This document shows, in pieces, positions 17,758 through 37,102 of a stretch of 64,000 nucleotides of DNA (the stretch's first letter is position 1; every line of letters begins with the position of its first letter). The notes under the pieces are model-generated. The model saw only the letters and a program-made list of their open reading frames with translations, did not search any database and was not told where the DNA came from. Origin of the DNA: Enoplolaimus lenunculus (taxonomy: Eukaryota; Nematoda; Enoplea; Enoplida; Thoracostomopsidae); the NCBI GenBank assembly GCA_030248215.1, contig JASANG010001519.1:364788-428787 (forward strand), written 5' to 3'. Made by a program: the position numbers and the translations under genes.

Positions 17758-19604
17758 GCTACGCGCAAAGTAAAACAATTTTATTCGTTTCGGCTCCATA
17801 AATAAATCTGCGAAATTGTTGGCATTATTTTTAAATCCGCGATTGCGCAAAGTTACATTCAGGCTTTCAAACTGCGTTTGTCGCCATTTTTCCTATTTTT
17901 AGAGCTGAACGTTGCTTTTGCAAGTCACAGAAAAGCTGTTATGTCGGATAAAGACAATTTTTTTCTCAAACAGTCTGTGTCCAGATTAAGAAGATATGAC
18001 AGCTGTTGTTTCAATTTCAAGCGAGTACAGCTGGTAAAACCAATTACACACAAAAGCCAAAAAATTAATATTATAACGTTCGCAATGCAGATTACTAGGA
18101 TTAATTTAAGACAAAAATACGTCATGACACGAACAGTCCGTAGACGCGGCAGCCTGAACCAGTACCACCGCTGTCAAAAATGTATTCTTCTTTGTTAACA
18201 TCTAAACTTATAGCAGGGAAAACCAAGTGATGCCTAAAATTTGAAAAAATGAAAAGAAAATTAATATTTGACAGTCGATTCACCGAGATAAATTCCTGGA
18301 ACCGCTAGCGAACAGCAGGTATTAAAGCAGGGGTTTTTTTTAATGTTGAGGTTTTTAACGAATTTTTTACCGGTCTTAGTTCAGTGTCAAACAAGAAAAC
18401 GCGGTCTGCCGCATATATGCACGATGGAGTGATGCTTAAAAGGTTTCGTTGAAATTTTAGTAGGACCTTAAATTTGGAGTGCCTTTATATATTAATACAA
18501 TTTGAATTTTTAACAAAATATGTTTCCGGGTGTTGTTGCACAATCGCTCTATTGCAGTTTGCAGCTTTTGCAGCCGTGTATTGCATATACGATATCTTTA
18601 CAACTTTATAGTCGGTTTTTGTTTTGTACCGGAAATTAACTCAATTCTGGCAATTGCAGTCTGTATTAACGTTTGTTAGCTTTTCTTGGTTCCAGCTGTA
18701 GATGCATGGCTTTAATCTGTAAATGCTTGTTTTTTCAATCAGCCTTTATATTTTCGTGGTTTGCCTTGTAAATGTCAATTACTCTTACTATATTGTTTCA
18801 TAATTCATACGAACACTGTGCAGATATTATTTTATATAATGAATTGGTTGAGTTTTAGCTCCCAATTTTGAAGGCGGCATCCGTGGCAAATGTTCGCTGC
18901 TAAAGGCTTATATGTCTGGAACATCAGCAAAACAATTCTTTTTCACACATTTGTTAATACGTTTCACTTTCAGAAATATTCGTCTGAAGCGTTTAAGAAA
19001 AAGAATGTTAAATTTAAGACATTTAAGTGAAAAAAGTTTTAGATACATTTCAGAACTTTTTCAAAAATAAAAGTCTAAAACTTAAAACATATGTGTATGG
19101 AACCTGTAAGACTTAAATTGTTTTAAATTTAAGACAATATTTCTTGAATATAAGACAATATATTTTGTGTGTACGAAAAATTCACAAAAATATTTTTCTC
19201 ATTTTTCACCCAAAATTATGAACTGTAAGATTTCTTAATAACCGTACTCCGCTGCATTTAAACGCAAAACCGCACTGGATCCTCTTTGTTCTATGGATTA
19301 AATTGCAAAAAAATCCGAAGATTTTCACCAAAAGTTTCAAATTTTTCATATAAATTTCTACAAAATAGTTTTCTCAGTTTATGATTTTTAAAACACAGTC
19401 GAATTCGTCAATTTACTTCTTTAAAATAGCCATTTCCAAATTTTAGACATATATTTGTAAACTGTAGGATTCGCTAATTAATTTTAACTTTGAGATTTAA
19501 TACTTAAAACTATCTTTACTGCAGTAACTTTTGCAATAATTATATTCAATTTAGACCAAAACCAGTACTTATAGTCCAGTACCAGTAAGACTTACTTTAA
19601 TTCT

Positions 19605-19800
19605 ACACGTCGTAGACCAATCTGCTATTCAGACCAATTACCAATTGTCCTAGGCCAATCTGCTATTCAGTCCAATTACCAATTGGCCTAGGCGAATCTG
19701 CTATTCAGGCCAATTACCAATTGGTTTAGACCAATCTGCTATTCGAAGCAAATAGCAGTTTGGACCAGTGCCAATTTGCGATTCTAAGATTTCGCAAAAA
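19605..19800. repeat. Tandem CCAATCTGCTATTCAG repeat
   Basis: A block of about 40 bases (GACCAATCTGCTATTCAG plus CCAATTACCAATTGGxCTAG) occurs about four times. The same words form an inverted element at 31038-31348. Confidence 0.75.
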
Positions 19801-19930
19801 CAACAGTGATGTAATACCAACGCTGATTATAATCAAAACAGTATAACAGGCGTTTATTTTTAATGTTTATCGATAATATGTATCAATATTTTAAAAAGTA
19901 GATACCAAACCATAACCTCGAATATATATA

Positions 19931-20022
19931 ATGGGGATTATAAAAGAATTTGCTGAAATTACGATTGAATCTAAGCATCCACGTGTACGGCAATACCGCG
20001 GTGTTAATGGATATCGATATCG
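19931..20022 (+). CDS. Possible first coding exon (unrecognised, may belong to the kinase gene)
   Basis: An ATG directly after a TATATATA stretch opens 30 codons ending YRGVNGYRYR, followed by a strong GGTAAGT donor. The phase (two bases over) matches the acceptor at 28548, so it could be the first exon of the kinase gene across an 8.5 kb intron. Phase agreement alone has a one-in-three chance. The peptide is not recognised. The stretch could also be a chance ORF. Confidence 0.35.
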
Positions 20023-21027
20023 GTAAGTTGACCCAAAATTGATATACAGTTTATTTTATATATTTTTCGTCCGCTATAAGGTAACTGACTATGCAGCGAG
20101 TAGCGAAAAACTATTTTGACGAATCGCAAAAGCCAAACGCAATTTTGGTACTAAACGTTAATACTTAATTATTCGTTTGATATCGGTTCCAGCAAGGCCT
20201 CGGTGAACCGCCTTTGGATCCGCCAGTGATTCCAGTCCCGCTGTTATCAGATTAACTATAATTTATAGACCCTATATTGAAAGTACACGGAAAATGAGCG
20301 TATTGGTACAAGCAAGCAGACCAAATGGGGCGGGCGGTGGTGATAGCCTCCATCAGAAGCTTTTTACCATAATAGTGAGCTCTGTACCTTAGGAATTTCA
20401 ATTTGGGTCAATATAACTGCGTTTGAGCGTTTGGTATCTCGCGAGCGAAATGAGCATAATTTCTTCGAAGCAAATAGCGTAAGCTCTTCGTCAGAACTTT
20501 TTAAACCAGCCACTTAGGGGGGTGGGGGTAATGTTCAGGTCAGTCTGAAATGTTCTACGGGAAAATTATATAAGGGAAATAGGTTTGAAAACTTTTTCTA
20601 TTCTTCGCTACACTTGAAGGTCACGATCAGACTTTAGGCGTACTGATTAACTTTATAGTCCAAAGGGTTTATGCGTCATAAGCCAAACAATGACTGATAG
20701 CTTTAATTGTTTTTTTCTACAGTTTTTATTTATAATTAACATTTAATATACGTGTCTTTATTGCTACACAGTATAAAAATTGGCATTTAGATCGTTACGT
20801 CAACAGGATGTAACCGGATATTCGTTTCCGTTTAGAATCAATGTTTGTTTCCGTTTCCGTTAAAGAAATACGGCAATTTGTGTTGTTTTTACGTTTATGT
20901 TATTTATTTGTAAATCGCATAAAATCATCCAGTTTGTCAATTACAGATACGTTGCAATTGTTCGATTTTGAGATAAATTTCCAAATTTTTTCATAACGTC
21001 CTCTTTATCATAGAGTTCTTTTGTGAT

Positions 21028-21330
21028 AAAATGGTCAGGACCCTACCTTACAATTTTTTTCACAAAACATTTTTTGTAAAAAATATAAGGTCTCTAGTTT
21101 TTACCTCAGAAATTTTTAGTGCTAAAATGATAAAATGATAATGTGGTTACCTTACAATTATTATGATCAGAAAATAAAATGATAAGGTCCCCCCTACCTT
21201 ACAATATTTCCCACAAAAAATTTTTTGTAAAAAATATAAGGTCTCGAGTTTTTACCTCAGAAATTTTTAATTTTCCATCTCAAAAATTTTTTTGGACATA
21301 AAATGATAACGTCCTACAAGTTTTGCGTTT
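21028..21330. repeat. Two-copy tandem duplication of about 150 bp
   Basis: ACCTTACAATTTTTTTCACA, TGTAAAAAATATAAGGTCTC and TTTTTACCTCAGAAATTTTT occur in the same order in two consecutive units, with moderate divergence. Confidence 0.75.
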
Positions 21331-22456
21331 CATAACATTTGCCACCCCGCCCCTTCCCCGTCAGAAATTCCTGGATCCACCGCTGCGTGGATGTCCAGAT
21401 TAAGCTATTACGGATGTGTTTGTCTGTCCAAGGCCATGTAGATTTACGGCAGCAATTAATTGCGAAAAAAATTTTCAGCTTTCCGTTTCAAAACATTAAT
21501 ATTCAACATTTCATCAGAAAAACAAGCTAAAAGATGTTCAACGCAATATTTTGACTAAATATTTCCGGAAACAGGACAGCCTATAAACGCGTTAACAGTT
21601 TATATTTTACCAAAATTTTCAACTATTAAAACCACTTCAAATTCTTCAAAATTGTGTCAAGTGTGAAACAAAAAAAATTTCTGGGAAACAAACATTGTTG
21701 CTAGTCCCTCCTGCGTGGAACCGCTGACGAATCCAGGATGGCGAGGGTCAGACCATTAACTTTAACAAACGCTAAAAACCAAACGGCTGCATGAGCATTT
21801 ATAAATGCGTTTGAGTTCTCGCTCGCTTTACTCGCAAGTTTTTTCACTATTACTCATCGCTCGACGGTGTTTGGTTGTCAAGAATTTCTGGATTCGCTAC
21901 TACGCTGGCAGCCATACGGGCGCCTTCAACAAGATTGGCATCTTGCAGGTGCTCAAAGATTACAATTTAAACGGTATCCTGTTTTGCAAAACTGGAATAT
22001 TTAAATATTAAAAATTGCTTAAAAAGTTCACTTTTGACAGAGAGAAAAATCTAATAAAATGTCAAAACAGAGTTCGATGTTTACAAGCAGAAACGCAGTT
22101 GTGAAATAAAAACAAAAATAATTATTTTAACGATGCGACAAGTTTTTTTGTCAGTGAAATTTGCAACAAATATTCGGCTTCCAGCTTCTTCTGAGACTTA
22201 AAGTTTCTATTTGAAATTTTCGGCATTTATCAAATAGAAGTATTATAAGCACGTGGTGAATTTCAGTTATTTTCTTTAGTAGTTTTTTTTTGATGATATT
22301 CGTTTTCGTAATAGAAAAGTGTAAGCTTATTGTTTCGGTTAATGGAGTTTTTATTCGTCAAATTTGAACAGCATCTATCGCTAGTTCGAATGCTCGTTCT
22401 TGTATCATTTGTTTAAATTAAAGTCTGCCGTTTTTTATAAGTTGTTCGTCCGGGGT

Positions 22457-22664
22457 GGCCATGTAAAGTTCAGGGGCGGAACGTTTTTCTGTTGGACTAG
22501 AAACTAGTAAGCTTAAGCTTTAGACTATATTTTTTAGCTTGGCTTAGGCTTAGGCTTCGGCTTAGGCTTAGGAATATGCTCATTCTTTCGCTTAGGCTTA
22601 GGCTTAGACTTAGGCTTACGAATATGCTTATAATACTGCTCCGCTGCTGATCTTTGCATTGGCC
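22457..22664. mobile_element. MITE, GGCC/TTAGGC group, type B, 9-base direct flanks
   Basis: GGCCATGTAAAGTTCAGGGG and CTGATCTTTGCATTGGCC are the ends. GTCCGGGGT flanks both sides exactly, which supports a target duplication of 8 to 9 bases. Confidence 0.88.
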
Positions 22665-24171
22665 GTCCGGGGTGTCAATTTGCAGCCAGATATACTTCTA
22701 CAATTTTAACATTTACGGCTATTGTAGCACGTTTTTTTGTATTGAACGAATCAATAATAGCGATAGCATAGTTTACTTTAGGGTGCACTCAGAATAATAT
22801 TTCTGATATTTGAGAAAAAATTTCTTGCATTTAAGAAATATAATTAGCAGGTGCACTTGAAAAGTATTTCTGTTATAACAGAAAAGTTGTCAAAAAAGTT
22901 TTGAAATAAAGTCTGAAAATAAACGTTTTCCGGTTACTTTAAGAAAAATTGTCTTACATATCAGAAAAACGTTTCAGATTTGTAACAGAGAATACTTTTC
23001 TAAATAAATTCAGGAATAATTTTTTGTGTGTGGCGCTATATTTTACAAATGGCTTATGAGGTACCAAATGGCGATTCACGTGGGTCACCGTACGATGCCA
23101 GTCCGCTGTCTGACGGTATTGAAATAGTCCATAGGTATAGCACCACGCTAAGGTTTGCGTTGAAATAAGACAGTATTGATAGTGAAATAACGCCAGGACC
23201 GATTTTTGCTTTGTTATGCTGCTATTTGATAGTGAACTCAGAAGACTTGAACTAATTAATGTCATTTCTGTTCGAGCCAAATAGATTTCGCTCAATAGCA
23301 TCTGTTTTTTATTTCGGTCAAAACTGAACAAGAGACGAAAATATATAACAACTTAAGCTTAATTACCCGATGGGAATCATGTATACTTTACGCCATATTC
23401 AGTAAGTGACAAATTCTTATAAGAGCTTGTATTGTTTAATTCTCACGCCAAGCTTCGTATTGGACTACTCGAGCAAGCTAATTGCAGTTTCACACAATGC
23501 TGACCTAAGTCTACGTATAAACAATTTTTTTCCAAAGTGGCGTTCTAGCATTTCTAAAGAACTGGTTTGGCAGTTTAATTTGTTTTCAAGTCGTGATAAA
23601 AAATTTGAAGAAAATTCCTATCGTATGCCACTATTATATCACCAATTTATGCAAGCATTTTTGTAAAAATTTCAAAAATTCATTTCAATAAACTGCGCAC
23701 AATTTGGATAAAATATTTCGAACAAAATGAATTATTACTCCAATGCCGCCGTCAATGTTTCGCAGCCAGTTCTCGAATATTTTGAAGTGGCAACGAACGG
23801 CATCATATCATCGAAAAATCGTTTCAAAAACATTGTTCAAAAGTTGATATATTCGGCGAAATTTTCTCTACTTTTTATAGTACCGCAAAACGCTGGTCGC
23901 ATCTGTCGAATAGTTTCATTTTGAAATTTGAAACTAAAGTCCACACAAACCATTTTGTGTCAAATTTTAGAAAATGATATTTAGTGTTTTTCGTTTGTTT
24001 TTTTTCTTATTTTTTTGGCTTCTTTTTTGCAGAACGAGACACTGTTTCATTTTTGTTCAAGACTAAGTTTCGTAAAAAAATATGTGTGTTTTCTCGTTTA
24101 ATTTCAATTATTAATAATAACAATTAACGATGTCGGCATAATGGGTATTCATAAACTTTTAGGCCAACTCT

Positions 24172-24310
24172 TAGGGGCAGTAAACAGTAGATTAAGCGTT
24201 TTCGTACGCCTAAGCCTAAGCATTGCAAAAATGTGTTCCTAAGCCTATAAGCTTGATCCTAAACCTATGCCTAAGCAAGAAATGTAATCTAGATTAAAGT
24301 AACATGGGCC
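24172..24310. mobile_element. MITE, GGCC/TTAGGC group, type A, internally shortened
   Basis: The left end is GGCCAACTCTTAGGGGCAGT and the right end ATTAAAGTAACATGGGCC. The stretch before the right terminus (ACCCACCAGAAACC in other copies) is missing. Confidence 0.75.
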
Positions 24311-24663
24311 AACTTTTGTATTTAGGTTTGATTTCAATACAGGCAACGCTGCCTTGGAACAAAGCGCCTACAATTCTCAAAAGTTGTATTTTCTGTAATA
24401 TTTATAGAATCAAGAGACCTGATTGGCTTATTTTTGTTTGAAAATTTTAAATTTAATTTCTTAAAAAAACTTTTTTGTTTTTCTAAGCTTACGTGTAAAG
24501 TATTGCAGGTGTAACCTGTTTGCTTGTAATCTAAATAGGACAGTGTTTGCAACAATTTTAGTAATTTTTAACCAAATAGTTTGTAGAAAATTTGAAAACT
24601 TCTAAATTAGTTGCTCCAATGCTCAAATAATGTATGCAGCAACATCTATCAAATATCAACACA

Positions 24664-24805
24664 GGCCAGTAGCCAGCTCACCTTGCTAGGGAAGGCTAAA
24701 AAATTTTCAAGAGGGGCATTCAAGGAAGTTGAAAATTTTCTAGGAGGGTAAAATTTTCTCAGAAGGGGGGCTCAGCTCCCCCTGGCCCCCCTTGGCTACG
24801 CACCC
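24664..24805. mobile_element. Fold-back repeat, GGCCCGTAGCCA family, reversed
   Basis: GGCCAGTAGCCAGCTCACCT at the left and CCCCCCTTGGCTACGCACCC at the right. The inner GGGGGGCTCAGCTCCCCC forms a hairpin. Confidence 0.72.
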
Positions 24806-25125
24806 GAATCAACAGTTCACAGCAGTTCTTGCAATTTGAAAGCCAGTACACGAAAAGGTTTAGAAATGTAGCGCAGTTGTTGAACTCGAGCAAACATATT
24901 TTTCTGCAAAATTTTCAAGTCACTAATTGCCACAGTTCGCTTGGTTAAAAATCCATATGCCCGCTGGTGATAGGTGCTGGCCAATGATGAGAATACGTCG
25001 TCAAGTATCAACCTTATTTTAGAGTTGGCCAACGAACTTGAATGACAAATTGATATTTTCTATTTGTTGTATAATTTCTTTCACGTATGATTGCCGTCAC
25101 AGCCAGAAGAGCGTACAGAAGTGAA

Positions 25126-25402
25126 GGTCAATGGTACATTTAGGGCCGTAACAGTAGATTAAGCGTATTCTTAAGCCTAAGCCTAAGCCGAAGCGTTGCG
25201 AAAGCGTATTCCTAAGCCTAAGCCTAAGCCTAAGCCTAAGCGTTGCGAAAGCGTATTCCTAAGCCTAAACCTAAGCCTAAAGCGTTGCAAAAGCGTATTC
25301 CTAAGCCTAAGCCTAAGCAAAAAATGTAGTCTAGAATGTAAACCTACTCATTGTTACAGACCGACCAGGAACTGGGACGGCCCTAAAAGTAAACATGAGT
25401 CT
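25126..25402. mobile_element. MITE, GGCC/TTAGGC group, type A, expanded core
   Basis: The block AAGCGTTGCGAAAGCGTATT followed by CCTAAG hexamers is present about three times. The ends are degenerate (GGTCAATGGTACATTTAGGG and AAAAGTAAACATGAGTC). Confidence 0.78.
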
Positions 25403-26333
25403 AAGTAAACATCAAAATTTTTTGAAAATTAATCACTGTACACTTCTGCAAACAACGTAAACCTAAGCCTAATTTACATCAAAAATTGCAAAATTTTATA
25501 AACGCTTTGATAAATGTGTGCAAGTTGACGAAAATTACTATATTTCAATTAAGCTAATTTAGGATACTGCCTAACAGGCAGAATAGGTTTTATATACATG
25601 TGTCGCCGTCGAACCCTTACGACCAACTCAGCGTTTAAGTGGGTTAAAACTTTTATCGTAGCTCACGTTGTATAAGTGCTAATAGTCGTTCTTGGAATGC
25701 ATTCTTAGCAATCGATATACAAACAAAACTATTTGTAAATATACACGAAAAAAACAATTTATATATGAAGAATACAATTGTTTTAGACATTGCGCAACAA
25801 CTAAAAAAAGCGATATTTTTATCTAAAATTTAAACTGAAAAAACCTCAACACCAAAAGCCATCCATCGTTTTTTAGCTGTGTCTTCGTTGCAAGCATCCG
25901 TTGCTAAAAGTGCAAAAATTTTCACCGCCGTCACTTGTGTTGCTTTAAGCATTTTGCCGTTTTGCAACAAAAGCTTCTTCAAAGTCGTTAGCTTTACGGT
26001 TTACGGCGGCGGAAAGAATGTTTGTTGCATCGCTCGCGTGCGCGCAATGAACGCTTTCATATACAGAACGTTTTTTAAACAATTTGAGTCAAAAATTGCA
26101 AATATTTCGTTTTGTTTTTAAATTTGTAATTTTAAAAAAATTGGCGTGTTTAGGATGCATAATTTGTGAAAATGTGTCAACTATTGTTTTATGATACGAA
26201 CGTTGCTTCCGCGTTTAATATAGTAGTCACGAACAACCTGACGCTGTCTTAAAACCAGGAGCCGATTTAGAAGGAGCGAGGTGGCGCTGCACGCCATTAC
26301 AAAATTTTTGGCATAAATTGTTATGCTTCCTTC

Positions 26334-26531
26334 GGCCCATGTTACTTTAAGGGGGCGTCCAGGTTTCTGGTTGGTCTATGAAAAAGTAGGTTTAGAATCT
26401 AGATTACATTTTTTTGCTTAGGCTTAAGCTTAGGCTTAGGCTTAGGAACTCATTTTTTCAACGCTTAGGTTTAGGCTTAGGTTTAGGAATATGCTTAATC
26501 TACTGTTACGCTCCTTAAAGTAACATTGGCC
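26334..26531. mobile_element. MITE, GGCC/TTAGGC group, type A
   Basis: The ends are GGCCCATGTTACTTTAAGGG and CTCCTTAAAGTAACATTGGCC. The core is almost the family consensus. TTCCTT flanks both sides. Confidence 0.88.
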
Positions 26532-26908
26532 GTTCCTTGTTTGCAAATTTTTACTTGAAACGAACAGCATATACTTCGAGCGAAGGGCAGAAATTTGACA
26601 TTTGTCGTTAAAGCGGCTTTAACAACGCTGGTTTTAGGTTCAAACCAGAAACAGTGTTTTCTTTACTTGAAGCGACTGTGGAAAATGCGTCTGCATAGTT
26701 GTCCCTGTTGCGGCGTTGAATTGTATAAACCTGAAAGGAAATGTGGTTACAAGGGTATGTAGCGAAATAAGGTATTACTTCTGACTTTATAGTCAGGTTG
26801 TTATATCGAAATCCATAACCTCGTATAAAACTTTAGCTTTGAGTAAGTTCCTTTGAGGGAACATGTAAAAAACATGACTGGATAATCGTAAGTCAGAGAA
26901 CGGTAGTA

Positions 26909-27113
26909 CACTGCAAAAAATGGTGAGTCAAATTCAGACTGTCTTCAAAATAGGCTTTTACACAAACTAAGTCAAATTCGACTCCGAGAGAGTCAAACGT
27001 GCGACTCAGTGAATCGAATTTGACTTTGTCGGAGTCGAATTTTGACTCAATTTGTGTAGTCTCGAAAGGTCTATTTTGGAGAGCGTAAATTTGACTCACC
27101 ATTTTTTGCAGCG
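26909..27113. mobile_element. Palindromic MITE, CACTGCAAAAA family
   Basis: CACTGCAAAAAATGGTGAGT at the left and TCACCATTTTTTGCAGCG at the right, flanked by TA. The arms hold GAGTCAAATTCGACTC blocks. Confidence 0.87.
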
Positions 27114-27244
27114 TAGGATAATGAAGGAAACCTCGTGAACATAACAAGCAAAACGCCAAACGCAATTGATGGATTTGATGCGTTCAGCGTTGCAAAAAAT
27201 ATCACAACTTATCATTTCGAATTATTTTAACCCTACACAAAGGC

Positions 27245-27520
27245 GTCCCATGTATAGAACAGGGCCGGAACAGTAGTATAAGCACATTCCTAAGCCTAAA
27301 GCCTAAGCCTAAGCGTATGCATGGACCAATTTCTAAGCATAAGCCTAAGCCTAAGCGTATGGATGAGCCAATTCCTAAGCCTGAGCCTAAGTCTAAGCCT
27401 AAGCGTATAGATGAGCCTATTCTTAAGCCTAAGCATAAGCAAAAAAATTAGCATAAAGCTTAAACTGACTCTATTATAGCACCTTCGGAAAACGATCCGG
27501 CCCTGTTCTATACATGGGCC
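27245..27520. mobile_element. MITE, GGCC/TTAGGC group, type C, expanded core
   Basis: The ends are CCCATGTATAGAACAGGGCC and GGCCCTGTTCTATACATGGG. A 50-base block with GATGAGCC(A/T)ATTC plus CCTAAG hexamers repeats about three times. Confidence 0.85.
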
Positions 27521-28548
27521 CTTTTACCATAGGAGGAAAATTTATCATTGATCTTAAGCGAAAGCGAAAAATAACAGGGAACAGTTAATTTTTGGATCAG
27601 CTGTTACACTGTTACGTCCGTCGAAGAGCGTTTAGCGTGGACCCTACCGTCATAGAAACGTATCCATAATCACATATCAAATTTGTTGTATATAAAGGCT
27701 TTTTAAGCATTAATATTTTTCTAGTTTGTCTATTGCATTTAGTCTCTTAATTCAAGTGGTCTATACGTTGAAATCTTGAGTTCAAAAAACCGTTTCTAAG
27801 CATAACCTACGGAAATTATTTGATTTTTTTATATTTTCTGCCGTTAAAATAACGCATACCAACACAGCATTGTGCAATATGAGTTACGCAACTTTTAAGC
27901 ATCTTTTAGCTTGCTTTTAAGCTCTTTGTAGCGTTAACAAAGTCCAGGGTTTAGCGTAAAAGCAACAAAATATGTCTTAAATCGACGTATAGACATATGG
28001 AGTTTGACAGATAAAAAACTTTGAATAATTTTTTACTTGGTTTTTTGCCTCAGATTTTTGTTATGAGGGTAGTGTAACTATGCTAAAATAGTTGTCACTC
28101 CGTTTCGGTAAATTAATATTTTTAGACCCAGCAACCTAAAAGCGTCCGAGCAGTGACGTAGCCAGACGGGGGGTGGCAACGGGTGCCATGCCCAATTTCG
28201 ATGAATTTGACTGATCTAAATTTTGTATAATAAATGATTGGTAAAGCTAAGACTGTTTATATAGACAGGAAACAAGGCAATATACACTTAACTAATTGAT
28301 ACGGTCCAGTTTAAACCAGAATCCTGGCTAAGTACGCCATGTTTACTGATACTAAAATAAGTGTAAATACAAACGAAATAATGAAACTAACAATTAGGTT
28401 TAGGCCAACACGGTTCGCTTACGATTTAGCGTGTTTCACGTACTTCCTGCAAACCAAAAAGTTAAGATTAATTTTCTTCCAGGTTATTTTTAATTTCATA
28501 AAATTAAGCAAATTTCAAAACAATGTTATCGCTCGCACCTAATTGCAG

Positions 28549-34949
<6,401 letters not shown>

Positions 34950-35477
34950 GTAAGTCACCATAACCCATGTATAGATCAGTGCCGCCACACTAGTATAAGC
35001 ATATTCCTAAGCATAAGCCAAAGCAAAAAATTAGTCTGCTTACTTGTATAGCATCCCTGTGGAAAAACAGTCCTGCCGTGATTTATTCATGTGCCGTCGC
35101 CATGATATTATTGTGCAACGGAATCACGGAATCACCGAGGAACAGTAGGTGGCGGGCGCCCGGTACCATTCCCAACCGTCCCACTAAGGTTGATAAATCA
35201 GCTGCCAATCCATTGTATTAACGCATCGTTGCCAAAAATTTTTGGGTTTTCGCTTTTCTGAGCGTTCTTGCAGCGCCAGATTCAACAAATTCCAGGAATG
35301 TATCTTGAAAATAAATTTATGTTAAAAACGATTGGTAAACATAAAGGTACGTCAGTTATCCTTGGGGTAACTTAGCTTCCATTCGGCCCCCCTCTGTATT
35401 ACTCGGTCCTCGGCCATTGATAGTCGGCCAATTAATTAATTGTACGATGCTTTGGCAGTAAAGGGTTGCGCTATATT

Positions 35478-36840
35478 TAACTGAGTCGCACGCCGCCGTA
35501 CGCCGCTACGCGCCGCCGCATTTCGGCGTGAGGTAATTTTGAACAAAATGTCTCGCAGCGCCGAGCGCCAGCGCCCGGCAGCGCGCTCCGGCGTGCGGCA
35601 TAAATTTTACCAGTCGTAGTGGGACTACATTTATTGAGCGAAGCTCGAACGCACGTAAGCAATTAAGCTAATATGCAAATTAGCTATTAGCTAACTATTC
35701 AATTATCGGTTTCGGATGTTTGTAAACTATTTATTCAAATTCCTCGCACCCAAAAACTCTTCAGCCACTCTAATAATTTTTGGAATAATTTAAAAAGTCC
35801 TAATTTTGTTCTGTCAATTAAGCTAATATGCAAATTAGTTATTAGCTAACTATTAAATTATCGGTTTTGGATGTTTGTAAACAATTTATTCAGATTCTTC
35901 GCACCCAAAAACCTTCAGTAAACCCTAATAATTATGAAAATAATTTAAAAAGTCCTAGTTTTGTCTGACAATTAAGCTAATATGCAAATTAGTTATTAGC
36001 TAACTATTAAATTATCGGTTTTGGATGTTTGTAAACAATTTATTCAGATTCTTCGCACCCAAAAACCTTCAGTAAACCCTAATAATTATGGAAATAATTT
36101 AAAAAGTCCTAGTTTTGTCTGTCAATTAAGCTAATATGCAAATTAGCGATTAGCTAACTATTCAATTATTCGTTTTGGTTGTTTTTAAACTATTTATTCA
36201 AGTTCCTCGCACCAAAAAACCCTTTAGTGCTGAAATTATATTGCTTTTAGCCTTAATAATTAGCGAAATATTGTAAAAAGTCTTAATTTAGGCTTATGAA
36301 CTATGCTAATATGCAAATTATCTATTAGCTAACTGCTCAATTATCGGTTTTGGAGGTTTGTAAACAGTCTACGCAGATTCCTCGCACCCAAAAACCCTTT
36401 AATGCTAAAATTAGATTGCTTCTAACTGTAATAATTAGTGAAATATTGTGGAAAGTCCTAATTTAGGCTTAAATAATTATGCAAATTAGCCTGTAGCTAA
36501 TAAACGGCTTAAAATTTTAAAACGATAATGCGAGGTTAACACCCCAGGATAATTGGCTTTCAAACAAAAAAAGTTTATCAAAATCGGTTCAGCCGTTCCT
36601 GAGATTCTTTTCGGACGGACAGACGGACAGACGGACAGACGGACAGACGGACAGACGGACGGACGGACATCCACCTTTCGACCCCCAAGTACAAAACATA
36701 AAACGCTTCGCGAAACTCCGAGCTTCGCTCGGAGTTTCGCTTCGCTCAACCATGCCGTGGGTCGGCGTCCGGCGGCTTGCAGCGGCAAGCGGTGGCGTTT
36801 GGCGGCGCCCGATTGTTTTTTGCTATTGATACCGTGTATG
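35478..36840. repeat. Compound element with GC-rich ends and internal tandem array
   Basis: A GC-rich left end (GCACGCCGCCGTACGCCGCT) and right end (GGCGTCCGGCGGCTTGCAGC) lie in roughly inverted orientation around an AT-rich array. Near the right end GGACAGAC repeats about seven times (36614-36668), followed by GCTTCGCTCGGAGTTTCGCT. The whole looks like one non-autonomous transposon. Confidence 0.6.
35650..36495. repeat. Tandem array of 154-177 bp units with ATGCAAAT
   Basis: Units begin near 35660, 35815, 35969, 36123, 36300 and 36477. Each has GCTAATATGCAAATTA, TAGCTAACT, ATTATCGGTTTTGG and, except the last, CTCGCACCCAAAAAC. The middle units are almost identical. Confidence 0.9.
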
Positions 36841-37033
36841 TACCATCGCGACGGACAGCATTGTTTGTAACGACGACTTTAACTTCTTCTCACATTGAGT
36901 TGCCTATAGGCCACTTAGCGCAATGTATATACGTTAAATATATATATCGCACCGTGTTTAACAATTGCAACACGTATACATAGTACTAAATTATACCGCA
37001 AGACGTGAGAGCCCCCATCGTGCTCAAGCGTCA

Positions 37034-37102
37034 AGCTCCTATAGCAGAGTTGTGATGGTATACGCCTCCCACTCCAGTCACCCGAGTTCGAATCCTAGCA
37101 TA
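37034..37102 (+). repeat. Degenerate tRNA-like sequence, possible SINE head
   Basis: AGCTCCTATAGCAGAGTTGT resembles an A box region and CCCGAGTTCGAATCC a B box. The anticodon loop has CTCCCAC, like glycine tRNA. Stems are imperfect, so it is probably not a functional tRNA. Confidence 0.5.

Larger units (their letters stand above)
11088..19930. other. Long region without a recognised gene
   Basis: This region lies upstream of the mannosidase exons and should hold its first exon. It contains MITEs (11101-11526, 11763-11966, 12690-12939, 13047-13194, 13767-13984, 14301-14463, 14877-15281, 16533-17050, 17239-17757), an A/C-only tract and AT-rich DNA. The open frames present show no protein features. 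Confidence 0.6.
20023..28548. other. Region without a recognised exon
   Basis: Holds terminus words of the CAGTGGCGGATCCAG family (20212, 21365), a tandem duplication (21028-21330), MITEs at 22457-22664, 24172-24310, 25126-25402, 26334-26531, 26909-27113 and 27245-27520, and AT-rich DNA. Open frames at 23406-23666 and 25879-26121 have no recognisable features. It may be the first intron of the kinase gene. Confidence 0.55.

Noticed and set aside
17878-18198. 106-codon open frame
   Set aside because: No recognisable domain, no splice context and a composition like the surrounding AT-rich DNA.
36486-36870. Open frames of about 100 codons on both strands
   Set aside because: They run through the GGACAGAC repeat and the GC-rich element end; no protein features.
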